Shown here in pieces: positions 1-6,164 of a stretch of DNA of 17,772 bases; positions within the stretch are counted from its first letter, which is position 1; every line of letters begins with the position of its first letter. A model generated the notes under the pieces. That model saw nothing but the letters and a program-made list of their open reading frames with translations. It did no database searches and had not been told where the DNA came from. The position numbers and the translations under genes were made by a program. Source of the DNA: JABMPU01 sp964457455 (lineage in GTDB: Bacteria > Cloacimonadota > Cloacimonadia > Cloacimonadales > TCS61); assembly GCA_964457455.1 (NCBI GenBank), contig CAYWJN010000056.1:1-17772 (forward strand), in the 5' to 3' direction.

Positions 1-29
1 AAATCATTTTATCACCAAAAACAATTTTC

Positions 30-54
30 GTAGGGAACAGTTTCAAACTGTTCC
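30..54 (+). repeat. REP-like palindrome with 5' GTAG (copy 1)
   Basis: GTAG at 30-33 is directly followed by a 21-base perfect palindrome at 34-54: stem GGAACAGTTT, one central base, then its complement. It is followed by six T (55-60), so it could also act as an intrinsic terminator for rightward transcription. The GTAG tetranucleotide next to a palindrome is the hallmark of REP sequences served by RAYT proteins. An inverted copy lies at 78-102. Confidence 0.6.
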
Positions 55-77
55 TTTTTTGGTTGGTGGTTCATTTT

Positions 78-102
78 GGAACGGTTTAAAACCGTTCCCT
101 AC
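78..102 (-). repeat. REP-like palindrome with 5' GTAG (copy 2, inverted)
   Basis: The 21-base palindrome at 78-98 has stem GGAACGGTTT. CTAC at 99-102 follows it, which reads GTAG on the minus strand. Compared with copy 1 in the same orientation, the two arms carry a compensating A/G and T/C change that keeps base pairing. The two copies face opposite ways and are separated by 23 bases, as in a BIME. Confidence 0.6.
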
Positions 103-278
103 AAATACATTCAAATCCATCTTCTGATAAATCAGGAGAACCTGACCGGTTGAGGGATTTTTCTCACTCTGAACTTGTCAAAATTTTAAGTAGAAATCAT
201 TATCTTCGACAAGCTTTCCATAGTTCTCTTTTATTTCATTTTTTTTGTTCATTTTGGTGAACGTGCCCACGGGCTACA

Positions 279-347
279 GATTTAGAAGAATCCATCAAAG
301 ATGAACCTACCAAAGTTAGAATCGTAAGATTCAAACGAAACGAATAA
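279..347 (+). pseudogene. Possible C-terminal coding remnant
   Basis: A 22-codon open stretch ends in TAA at 345-347 and reads DLEESIKDEPTKVRIVRFKR followed by NE. Its charge pattern looks like the end of a real protein. The frame is closed by TGA at 258-260, no start codon or ribosome binding site precedes it, and I cannot name a family. It may be a fragment left after an insertion, or chance. Confidence 0.2.
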
Positions 348-352
348 GTAAC

Positions 353-380
353 CCTAACCGCTGACACGCTTGTTAGGCGA
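353..380 (-). repeat. attC-like half site / short inverted repeat
   Basis: CCTAAC (353-358) and GTTAGG (374-379) form a 6-bp inverted repeat around 15 bases. On the minus strand the element begins with GCCTAAC, which fits the integron R'' consensus RYYYAAC, and continues AAGCGTGTCAGCGG, like the first half of many attC sites. I could not find a matching L'/R' half within 150 bases, so it is at most a partial or decayed site. Confidence 0.2.
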
Positions 381-514
381 TTCAGATGTTCTTTAAAAAT
401 CGATTAAAATAAATTACAAAAATCAATTCAATTTAAAATTACTCTTTTATGAAAAAACAATAATCAAAAATCATAAAATAATTAGTTTATACTTGAATCC
501 GCAATAATCGTTCA

Positions 515-637
515 CTATTTTTTTGTACCAGTTCCTCCATTAGGGGGTTTTACTTTTGTAGGTTTGCTAGTAACTGGTTGTTTTTTAGGTTGATAACCTT
601 CTTTGATAATCCTTTTGGGTGTTTTTTTTTCATTCAT
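515..637 (-). CDS. 40-residue Lys/Pro-rich small protein paired with DUF6338 gene
   Basis: A short gene on the minus strand encodes 40 residues, beginning MNEKKTPKRIIKEGYQPKKQ and ending KVKPPNGGTGTKK before TAG. It is strongly basic, rich in Lys, Pro and Thr, has no membrane segment or Cys, and ends in a PP-N-GG-T-G tail. The start is well supported: the stop codon of the DUF6338 gene is only two bases upstream, and the GAGGAGGAG that encodes that protein's terminal glutamates (643-651) is a near-perfect ribosome binding site for this ATG. The two proteins are therefore probably made together by translational coupling. I do not recognise a named family. Its likely disorder and glycine tail suggest a partner, substrate or tag-like peptide for the membrane protein, but that is inference. 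Confidence 0.65.
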   Translation of the reverse strand: MNEKKTPKRIIKEGYQPKKQPVTSKPTKVKPPNGGTGTKK

Positions 638-639
638 CT

Positions 640-1245
640 TTACTCCTCCTCATATTCAATTTTGAAAAACTCTAAATATTCAAAACAAGAATTCGATACC
701 CAAAGTCCTCTTGTTCCTTCAATTTCTTTTATAAATTCACCTTTATCATTTATTTCCCAAACTTGTTCAATAAATAAATCTTCTTTGTTGGGAAATGATG
801 ATGCATAAGAATCTGAAGAAAACAAACCACCAATTTTTGCCCCATTATTTAAGTGAATTAAAATGAAGCATCCTTCTTTTTTGGAAAAAAAGTAATCCCA
901 AGGTTTTGGTATTGGGTGCATAAAATGGTTTTTAAAAAAAGTCGTTGTTCGAATTTTATATAACAGAATAGGCCATAAAATCGGAAAGATTAAAAGGATT
1001 AATAAAATAAAAATTATCAGCCAAAAAGTATGGAGAGTAAACCACTCAAAGTTTTTATTAATTATCAAAATCAACCAAGATAATGCAGCATAATTAAAAC
1101 AACTATAGCTAATCACTTCTAAGACATTCTCTGCAATTTTTTTAGAATCATTTGCTACAATTAGACACCAAATCTTCATAGAAATAAAACCAGGAATGAT
1201 AAATATAATAAATTTTATAATATCAAATTCTAGTAAAGTACTCAT
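640..1245 (-). CDS. DUF6338 family membrane protein
   Basis: The 201-residue protein has three hydrophobic segments (about 10-30, 44-62 and 69-98), then a soluble C-terminal half of about 100 residues. It carries PGF at 18-20, PKPWDYFF at 113-120, and a GG-LFSSDSYASSFP stretch at 139-152 followed by an acidic EVW-type strand. This arrangement matches my recollection of DUF6338 proteins, whose biochemical role is not known to me. I chose ATG at 1245 because GGAGG lies four bases before it. A GTG at 1260 is in frame but has no ribosome binding site. The gene is immediately followed by the 40-residue gene at 515-637, two bases away. It lies between repeats and attC-like heptamers in an accessory region, so horizontal acquisition is plausible. 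Role unknown; an envelope or defence function is speculation. Confidence 0.7.
   Translation of the reverse strand: MSTLLEFDIIKFIIFIIPGFISMKIWCLIVANDSKKIAENVLEVISYSCFNYAALSWLILIINKNFEWFTLHTFWLIIFILLILLIFPILWPILLYKIRTTTFFKNHFMHPIPKPWDYFFSKKEGCFILIHLNNGAKIGGLFSSDSYASSFPNKEDLFIEQVWEINDKGEFIKEIEGTRGLWVSNSCFEYLEFFKIEYEEE
643..651 (-). promoter_or_regulatory. Ribosome binding site of the 40-residue gene, inside the upstream gene
   Basis: GAGGAGGAG on the minus strand codes for the last glutamates of the DUF6338 protein and lies five bases before the ATG of the small gene. It contains AGGAGG, the full anti-SD complement, and is the best site in the window. This is why I accept so short a gene. Confidence 0.7.
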
Positions 1246-1256
1246 AAAACCTCCAC

Positions 1257-1364
1257 TCACCTAACATCTGCCTGCCAAGCAAACTTTCTAATGTAGATAA
1301 TTAACCTATAATCATCATTATGCTCGTTACGAAATTGTTCCTCACCTGTTTGCTTTAAATCTCC
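1257..1364 (-). pseudogene. Open stretch resembling a decayed coding end
   Basis: On the minus strand a 35-codon frame between TGA (1365-1367) and TGA (1257-1259) reads GDLKQTGEEQFRNEHNDDYR and then ends FAWQADVR. It has no methionine and no ribosome binding site, but its composition is protein-like and the frame stays readable for ten codons upstream of the first TGA. It directly precedes the DUF6338 start. It may be a remnant of an older gene or part of a repeated element. I cannot name it. Confidence 0.2.
1277..1355. repeat. 8-bp inverted repeat upstream of the DUF6338 gene
   Basis: AAGCAAAC (1277-1284) and GTTTGCTT (1348-1355) are perfect inverted copies separated by 63 bases. No promoter stands out between them. 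This could be arms of a larger structure in the leader of the DUF6338 gene, or chance. Confidence 0.25.
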
Positions 1365-1408
1365 TCAACTTATAGCTGCTACGCTCCAGATTCGCACCGA
1401 ACAAAACG

Positions 1409-1456
1409 AACAAAATCTAACAAAAAATAAAAAGTTCTTTTTTGTTAGATTTTGTT
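1409..1456 (-). terminator. 19-bp perfect AT-rich hairpin after the adaptor gene
   Basis: Positions 1409-1427 and 1438-1456 are perfect inverted copies of 19 bases with a 10-base loop. The arm contains ATCTAACAAAAAA and its complement. It lies 17 bases beyond the stop codon of the adaptor gene. The stem is AT-rich, and the A/T runs at the loop side do not give a classic U-tract, but position and perfection suggest an RNA 3'-end structure that could work on both strands. It also shields the DUF6338 unit from upstream transcription. Confidence 0.5.
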
Positions 1457-1473
1457 AGTTGCTAAAAAAATTC

Positions 1474-2592
1474 TTAATCCATCCTGAACTTCATTTTATC
1501 ATCTTCTTCTTTTTTAGGTTCGGAAAAAGAAATGCTATCACCTTCAGCAAGACCTTCAATAATCTCAACCTGCTGGAAATTATTGATTCCGGTTTTAATT
1601 AAAACATTCTCAGCAATCGAATCATTCACAACTTTATAAACAATGTCCTGACCTTCTTCATCACTGAAAATAGCCCTGATTGGAATAACCAGAATATCCT
1701 TTTTTGTTTTGCCGATAATCGTGATATTGGCAGTCATTCCGGGTTTAAGTTTTTCATCCACATTTTCAATTTCGATCTCTATGGGAAAAACTTTCACATT
1801 ATTATAAGTAACTGCCATGGTTGCGATTTTAGTTATCTTTCCAAAATATTTATCATACGGATATGCATCTACCTGGATTTCGACTTTCTGATTTTTTCTA
1901 ATTTTGGAAATATCCACCTCATTGATGCGAGATTTTACAACCATCCGCTCGAGGTCAGCCAATTTGATAATTACAGTTCCGGCAGAAAATGAACCTGTGC
2001 TGGAAACCACCATTTCTCCTTCTTCCACCATTTTTTGAATAATTGTTCCCGAAGCTGTTGAGATGATTTTCGAGACGTTCTCCTCTGTTTCGATTTCCTT
2101 TATCAATTCATATTGCTGCATTGCTGCATCATAAGCTATTTGTGCTTCTTCCAAATTATCTTCATATTCTCGAAGTTCATTTTGAGAAATATAATTATCG
2201 AGGAAAAGTGCTGTTTTATCTTCAACATCTTTTTTAGCATTGTTCAGCCTGATTTCTGCAAGTTTAAGATTACTATTCACCCTGGAGATTTCCTGTGCCT
2301 GATTATAATCCGGTTCGATCTCTGCAATGATATCTCCCATCTGAACAAAATCTCCTTCTTCCACGAAGAATTTGGTGATATTACCACTTATTTTAGATTT
2401 GATTTCAATTTCTTTTATCGGTTGAATTTCACCTATTTCTTCCAGTTTTATCGTGATTTTACCCTTTTCAACAACATACGATTTAACTTCTTCTTTAGAT
2501 TTTTTACTGGATTTCCCTTTCTTTGAACCCACAGCTAAAATGACTGCTACAATTACTACGATAATTACCGCTATAATTATAAATTTTTTCAT
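1474..2592 (-). CDS. Periplasmic adaptor (membrane fusion protein), MacA/HlyD-like
   Basis: The 372-residue protein is a membrane fusion protein linking an inner-membrane pump to an outer-membrane channel. An N-terminal membrane anchor (about 4-22) and a Lys/Ser-rich linker precede a first lipoyl half-motif near 55-93. A coiled-coil hairpin spans about 97-170, the second lipoyl half about 177-212 and a beta-barrel about 215-295, with KLKPGMTANITI at 281-292. A membrane-proximal domain has VIPIRAIF (302-309) and GLAEGD (347-352). ATG at 2592 follows AGGAG by six bases; the TTG just upstream is unlikely. A TolC-type channel gene lies two genes upstream. Macrolide-type MacA normally has macB next to it, but what follows here is a hairpin and unrelated genes. 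The pump is therefore elsewhere or was lost. The acidic/basic tail after 357 is short and unlike the family core. Confidence 0.88.
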   Translation of the reverse strand: MKKFIIIAVIIVVIVAVILAVGSKKGKSSKKSKEEVKSYVVEKGKITIKLEEIGEIQPIKEIEIKSKISGNITKFFVEEGDFVQMGDIIAEIEPDYNQAQEISRVNSNLKLAEIRLNNAKKDVEDKTALFLDNYISQNELREYEDNLEEAQIAYDAAMQQYELIKEIETEENVSKIISTASGTIIQKMVEEGEMVVSSTGSFSAGTVIIKLADLERMVVKSRINEVDISKIRKNQKVEIQVDAYPYDKYFGKITKIATMAVTYNNVKVFPIEIEIENVDEKLKPGMTANITIIGKTKKDILVIPIRAIFSDEEGQDIVYKVVNDSIAENVLIKTGINNFQQVEIIEGLAEGDSISFSEPKKEEDDKMKFRMD

Positions 2593-2648
2593 CAAAATCT
2601 CCTATTTTATTTTTCATAATCTCTGATTTTGAAATTACTCACATTGTC

Positions 2649-2756
2649 CACCTCATCCCGACCTTCTCCTATCGAGGAGAAGGAGAACAAAGAACTTCCT
2701 CTCCTTTTAGGTATGAGTCGGCTTGCGAAGCAAACGATCTCAAGAGGATTGAGGTG
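2649..2756. repeat. Nested inverted-repeat element
   Basis: Outer arms CACCTCA (2649-2655) and TGAGGTG (2750-2756) enclose a perfect 9-bp hairpin with CCTTCTCCT arms and an ATCG loop (2662-2683). A small hairpin GCTT-GCG-AAGC follows (2721-2731). The element fills the spacer between the HtrA and adaptor genes. It is GC-richer than its surroundings and looks like a dispersed structured repeat rather than a promoter. Confidence 0.45.
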
Positions 2757-2806
2757 AGGTAAAAAACACTTCTATTTTGCAGAACCCTTCTTTAAATAAC
2801 ACTGTC

Positions 2807-2827
2807 ATTCCCAACTCGATTGGGAAT
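2807..2827 (-). repeat. Palindrome ATTCCCAA / TTGGGAAT after the HtrA gene
   Basis: An 8-bp perfect stem, ATTCCCAA (2807-2814) and TTGGGAAT (2820-2827), has loop CTCGA and starts 17 bases beyond the HtrA stop codon. No U-tract follows on the minus strand. The stem resembles the ATTCCCAAAT palindromes around the RAYT at the right end and may be a distant member of the same class. Confidence 0.5.
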
Positions 2828-2844
2828 CCAGATCCTTCCCAAAA

Positions 2845-4014
2845 TCATTTATGCTCAACTGCATCAACTTCGATAATACGTTCTTTATTATCCCGTAAAA
2901 TATGAAATTTTATTTTTTCGCCAACGCCAATATCACTCACGGCTAATTGAGCATCCTCAAAGTTAGTAATGATATTGCTATTTATTCTCTTTATGATGTC
3001 ACCTTTTTTCAAACCAGCTTTACCAACCGGGCTTTTTGAATCAACCTTAGTAACCAGAATTCCTTCTTGGTCTTTCAGGTTCAGATATGAAGCTAACATT
3101 GGATTTAATTCCTGAACTTCAAAATCCAGCCAGATCTTCCTGATCTTACCATATTTTATCAATTCTTCCGCACTTTTCTTAACTCTGTTTATAGGAATTG
3201 AAAAACCGATTCCAATATTTCCACCGGATTCGGAAAAAATAAAAGTGTTAATTCCGATCACTTCACCATAAATATTTACGAGAGGACCGCCACTATTCCC
3301 CGGGTTAATTGCAGCATCAGTCTGAATCATTCTTCTGTAGATTTTTTTGTCTCTGTTTTCAGCAAAATCCCGATTCACTGCAGAAATCACTCCCACAGAA
3401 ACACTTGGTTTACTATCCTTTATCAGAAAACCATACGGATTACCAACTGCAATCGCCCACTCTCCAATAATTAATTCTGATGAATTTCCCAATTTTGCCC
3501 AGGGAAGTTCTTTTCCGGAAATCTTCACAACTGCAATATCATGCACACTGTCAATCCCGATTAATTTCCCATCCATTTGGCGCCCATCAGTTAAAATTAT
3601 CTTGATTTCAGTGGCTCCCTCCACAACATGAGCATTGGTGATAATGTATCCATCTTTATTGAAAATCACACCTGAGCCGATGCTCTCTATATCATAGGGA
3701 ATATTATCGTAAAAACCAAAAAAGTGACTTAACCTTCTTCGCACATATTTCGTTTTTGTCACATTCACACTAACAACAGCCGGTTGAATTAATTCCACTG
3801 ATTTTGTTATTACATTGTGTCTGGCAATTGTTATTTCTTCGCTATCATGAATACGCTTTTCCAGTTTATTGTTTTCTTCCTCTTCAGGATAAATAATCTG
3901 TTCTTGTGGAAAAATCGTTTCCGGTATTTTCTCTTGTTTTCGAATATATTTATTGTAAGATAAATATCCAATTAAAATCAATGCCAGGATTAAAATGACA
4001 TCACTTCTTTTCAT
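2845..4014 (-). CDS. HtrA/DegP-family serine protease with one PDZ domain
   Basis: The 389-residue protein is an envelope quality-control protease. An N-terminal hydrophobic anchor (about 6-20) and an acidic linker lead into a trypsin-like domain of about 65-285. The catalytic triad is visible: His129 in TNAHVV, Asp159 in VHDIAVVK and Ser241 in GNSGGPLV. A single PDZ domain follows at about 295-385, with GILVTKV, SPVGKAGLKKGDII and the usual INSNIITNFED loop. One PDZ domain and a membrane anchor make it more DegS-like in layout than DegP-like. ATG at 4014 has GGAG upstream, only 14 bases after the stop of the TolC-type gene, so the two are co-transcribed. I assign the family with confidence but not an orthologue. 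Confidence 0.95.
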   Translation of the reverse strand: MKRSDVILILALILIGYLSYNKYIRKQEKIPETIFPQEQIIYPEEEENNKLEKRIHDSEEITIARHNVITKSVELIQPAVVSVNVTKTKYVRRRLSHFFGFYDNIPYDIESIGSGVIFNKDGYIITNAHVVEGATEIKIILTDGRQMDGKLIGIDSVHDIAVVKISGKELPWAKLGNSSELIIGEWAIAVGNPYGFLIKDSKPSVSVGVISAVNRDFAENRDKKIYRRMIQTDAAINPGNSGGPLVNIYGEVIGINTFIFSESGGNIGIGFSIPINRVKKSAEELIKYGKIRKIWLDFEVQELNPMLASYLNLKDQEGILVTKVDSKSPVGKAGLKKGDIIKRINSNIITNFEDAQLAVSDIGVGEKIKFHILRDNKERIIEVDAVEHK

Positions 4015-4028
4015 CTATTTCTCCAGAC

Positions 4029-5258
4029 CTACCACTTTCCTAAGATCTTTTTGGAAAGCAGCAGATTGAGCTCTTCCTGTTTTCGTATCAGGCTGTAATG
4101 ACGATTATTAAATGATAATTGAGTATTTCGATATTCAAGCTGACTACGGTCCAAATCTATCAAACTGATCATACCAAGCTTGAATTGCTCCTGTGCCATA
4201 TTCAAGTTTTCTTCAGCTAATTTCAATTTCTCAGCATATAAATCACGCGACCTTTTGAGAGTTTTTATATCTTTCTGCAAATTGGAAAACTCGTTCCTGT
4301 AATTCTTATCTGTATCTTCAAAACTTAGTTTCTGAATCTTGAAATTTCGTGCTGTTCTGCTGAATGATTCTCGCTTGTCCAGAAGATCAAAAATCGAATA
4401 GGATGCATTGAGCGATATAGTCTGCGAATCATCATATTCATCAAAATCAAAGAAAGCTTCATTGTCAGCATTGCTGAAATTATAACTGTATGAAAAAGAC
4501 AGGGTTGGAAAGAAATTCAACTTTGTTTGAAACAGGCTGAGTTTACTGCTTTTAAGTTCGTTTTTCAGGATTGTCATATTAAGATTATTCTGGAAATTCA
4601 GCTCAGATTCGATTTCTTCAAATTCAGGTTCAGCAAAATCATATTCTTCATCCTGAACATTCAAATAAGAAAAAAGGTCTTTGCGTAATTTCGAAAGATT
4701 ATTCTCTGCTTCATTCACAGCAATTTCATAATCTATCAAATCTATCTCGCTCTGCTTCAAATCCAGGATTGATTTCTCTCCTGATTCAAATTGAGCTAAA
4801 ATCTGAGAGTATATCTTATTTTGAAGTTTCAGGTTCTCTGTGTGAATTTCCAGGCTTTTCTGCGATTCCAGAACTGAAAGATACATCGAAACAATGTTGA
4901 AAACAATCTGTTTGGTTGCTTCCTGCAATGCTAATTCCGAATTCTGTTTATCAATGAGAGATTGCTTAATATTGAAATAAGTTGGCTCATTAAAATAGAT
5001 GTTTTTCGTCAAAGAAAATCCGGAAGTTCTGTTCCAATCTTCTTCAATATTTTTTGATTTACTCGCAGTTACACTTGCATAAGGCAATATTTCGAGATAG
5101 CTGCTTTGCAACGATGATTTCGAATTCTTATAAGATGATATCTCTTTCTGCATCTCAACAGAACGTTCCAATCCCTGCTCTATAAGTTCATCTAAATAAT
5201 ACTGCTCTGCAAAACAGAATATTGGTAGCAATAAAAATAATAATAAAATCTTCTTCAT
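4029..5258 (-). CDS. TolC-family outer-membrane efflux protein
   Basis: The 409-residue protein opens with a clear signal peptide, MKKILLLFLLLPIFCFA, cut before EQ. The mature protein is mostly long amphipathic helices rich in Leu, Glu, Lys and Asn, in two repeats (about 20-200 and 215-400), separated by beta segments such as LPYASVTASKSK and FPTLSFSYSYNFS. Each repeat ends with features of outer-membrane efflux proteins, for example FESGEKSILDLKQSE (first) and FKLGMISLIDLDRSQLEYRN (second). It would trimerise into a tunnel across the outer membrane and periplasm. The gene lies 16 bases after the DUF445-like gene and 14 bases before the protease gene. The membrane fusion gene further downstream is the natural partner. 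Confidence 0.93.
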   Translation of the reverse strand: MKKILLLFLLLPIFCFAEQYYLDELIEQGLERSVEMQKEISSYKNSKSSLQSSYLEILPYASVTASKSKNIEEDWNRTSGFSLTKNIYFNEPTYFNIKQSLIDKQNSELALQEATKQIVFNIVSMYLSVLESQKSLEIHTENLKLQNKIYSQILAQFESGEKSILDLKQSEIDLIDYEIAVNEAENNLSKLRKDLFSYLNVQDEEYDFAEPEFEEIESELNFQNNLNMTILKNELKSSKLSLFQTKLNFFPTLSFSYSYNFSNADNEAFFDFDEYDDSQTISLNASYSIFDLLDKRESFSRTARNFKIQKLSFEDTDKNYRNEFSNLQKDIKTLKRSRDLYAEKLKLAEENLNMAQEQFKLGMISLIDLDRSQLEYRNTQLSFNNRHYSLIRKQEELNLLLSKKILGKW

Positions 5259-5274
5259 TTTAGAATCCTTTATC

Positions 5275-5853
5275 TTAATGAATGATTAAAAAAACAATCA
5301 TATTTCCTAAACCAATAAGAAAATGAATTGCCAGAGAAAAAAGCATCATATATTTAAAAACATATTTGTTGAAATATCCACAAATCATATTCATATCAAG
5401 TTTTTGTGAAAGCACATCAATATATTTTGATATTTTATAATTCTCGATTAGATACGGAATAAAACTTCTTAGAAATTGCTTCACAATCTCATAAACTAAA
5501 ACCGAGCAGAAATAATGAATTTTTTCTTTTACTGCTCGTGGTACAAATTTTATGTTTTCAATACTTTCAAGTTTATCCCAGGTTTTCTTAAAAACTTCCA
5601 ATTCCCACTTTGAAATCATTGATTCATCTTTTTCATCTCTACAATCGCGCAGAAAATCTGAAAGAATAGAACTCAATTTTTGAATGAGCCAGTCTTTTTT
5701 GCGAAAAGCAAAACCTGGAGTGAGCGGAACTTTTTTGCCGCCAATATACAATATTTTCCTCGGAATAAAAAGAAATAATTTGATTATGAAAATCAGCAAA
5801 AAACCTATAAATAAATTATATGCTAAAAATATGAGAGAATATAAGAAAACCAC
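5275..5853 (-). CDS. DUF445-like membrane protein (tentative)
   Basis: The 192-residue protein has a hydrophobic N-terminus (about 2-30), a soluble and partly helical middle, and a C-terminal hydrophobic segment (about 168-190). The motif RKILYIGGKKVPLTPGFAF followed by RKKDWL (about 32-55) recalls the start of DUF445 proteins, where a gene-specific loop with VPLTPG follows the first membrane segment. The rest I cannot align by eye, so the family name is tentative. The start is GTG at 5853, with GGAG six bases upstream and eleven bases after the DUF6485 stop. It is co-transcribed with the TolC-type channel gene downstream. Function unknown; membrane localisation is the only safe statement. 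Confidence 0.5.
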   Translation of the reverse strand: MVFLYSLIFLAYNLFIGFLLIFIIKLFLFIPRKILYIGGKKVPLTPGFAFRKKDWLIQKLSSILSDFLRDCRDEKDESMISKWELEVFKKTWDKLESIENIKFVPRAVKEKIHYFCSVLVYEIVKQFLRSFIPYLIENYKISKYIDVLSQKLDMNMICGYFNKYVFKYMMLFSLAIHFLIGLGNMIVFLIIH

Positions 5854-5864
5854 TTTTATCTCCG

Positions 5865-6071
5865 TTAGCGGATTTTACCTTGCTTATATAGTTGAACAAA
5901 ATAACCAAAAGAACGATCATAAGTCCGCTCAGCATCATTTGGAAAATAACACGCAGGTAATTCTCCAAGCGAACGATGATACCTGATGCATTCGCAACAG
6001 ACTCCCTTCTTACTGCAAGAATAAGTGCAATTACAATTTTGTATATTTATTTCTTTATTTTCACAATTCAT
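5865..6071 (-). CDS. DUF6485 small cysteine-rich protein
   Basis: The 68-residue protein starts MNCENKEINIQNCNCTYSC and contains CSKKGVCCECIRYH, GELPACYFP and AERTYDRS. The eight cysteines fall in C-x-C, C-x5-CC-x-C and ACYF patterns, which strongly suggests a metal-binding fold (zinc or iron-sulphur). I recognise it as DUF6485. I chose ATG at 6071 because AGAGG lies just upstream and the family begins this way; an in-frame ATG at 6113 has no good site. A TTGACA at 6127-6122 on the minus strand could be part of its promoter. It is the first gene of the run leading to TolC, the protease and the adaptor. Its role is unknown to me. Confidence 0.8.
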   Translation of the reverse strand: MNCENKEINIQNCNCTYSCSKKGVCCECIRYHRSLGELPACYFPNDAERTYDRSFGYFVQLYKQGKIR

Positions 6072-6164
6072 TGAAACCTCTTTATAATTACTGTGTTTTA
6101 CAGAATTTTTCATTGAAAATCTGTCAACTCCAATCGCAATTTAAGAAAATTATAAAATTTATTT

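Larger units (their letters stand above)
1..514. other. Repeat-rich intergenic end without an intact gene
   Basis: I see no intact gene here. The stretch holds two inverted GTAG-type palindromes (30-102), a small hairpin GCCC-AC-GGGC at 265-274, a 22-codon open stretch ending in TAA at 345-347 that resembles a C-terminal coding remnant (279-347), and an inverted pair CCTAAC/GTTAGG at 353-379 that resembles an integron attC half. From about 400 to 514 it is AT-rich and holds no recognisable structure. The mixture suggests an accessory region shaped by past insertions. Confidence 0.6.

Noticed and set aside
34..60. Plain intrinsic terminator
   Set aside because: The hairpin plus six T would fit, but an inverted, co-varying copy with the same GTAG flank at 78-102 makes a REP pair the better explanation. 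Terminator activity remains possible.
3347..3631. Plus-strand reading frame inside the HtrA gene
   Set aside because: It is the antisense of a well-conserved protease domain carrying the catalytic motifs and has no ribosome binding site.
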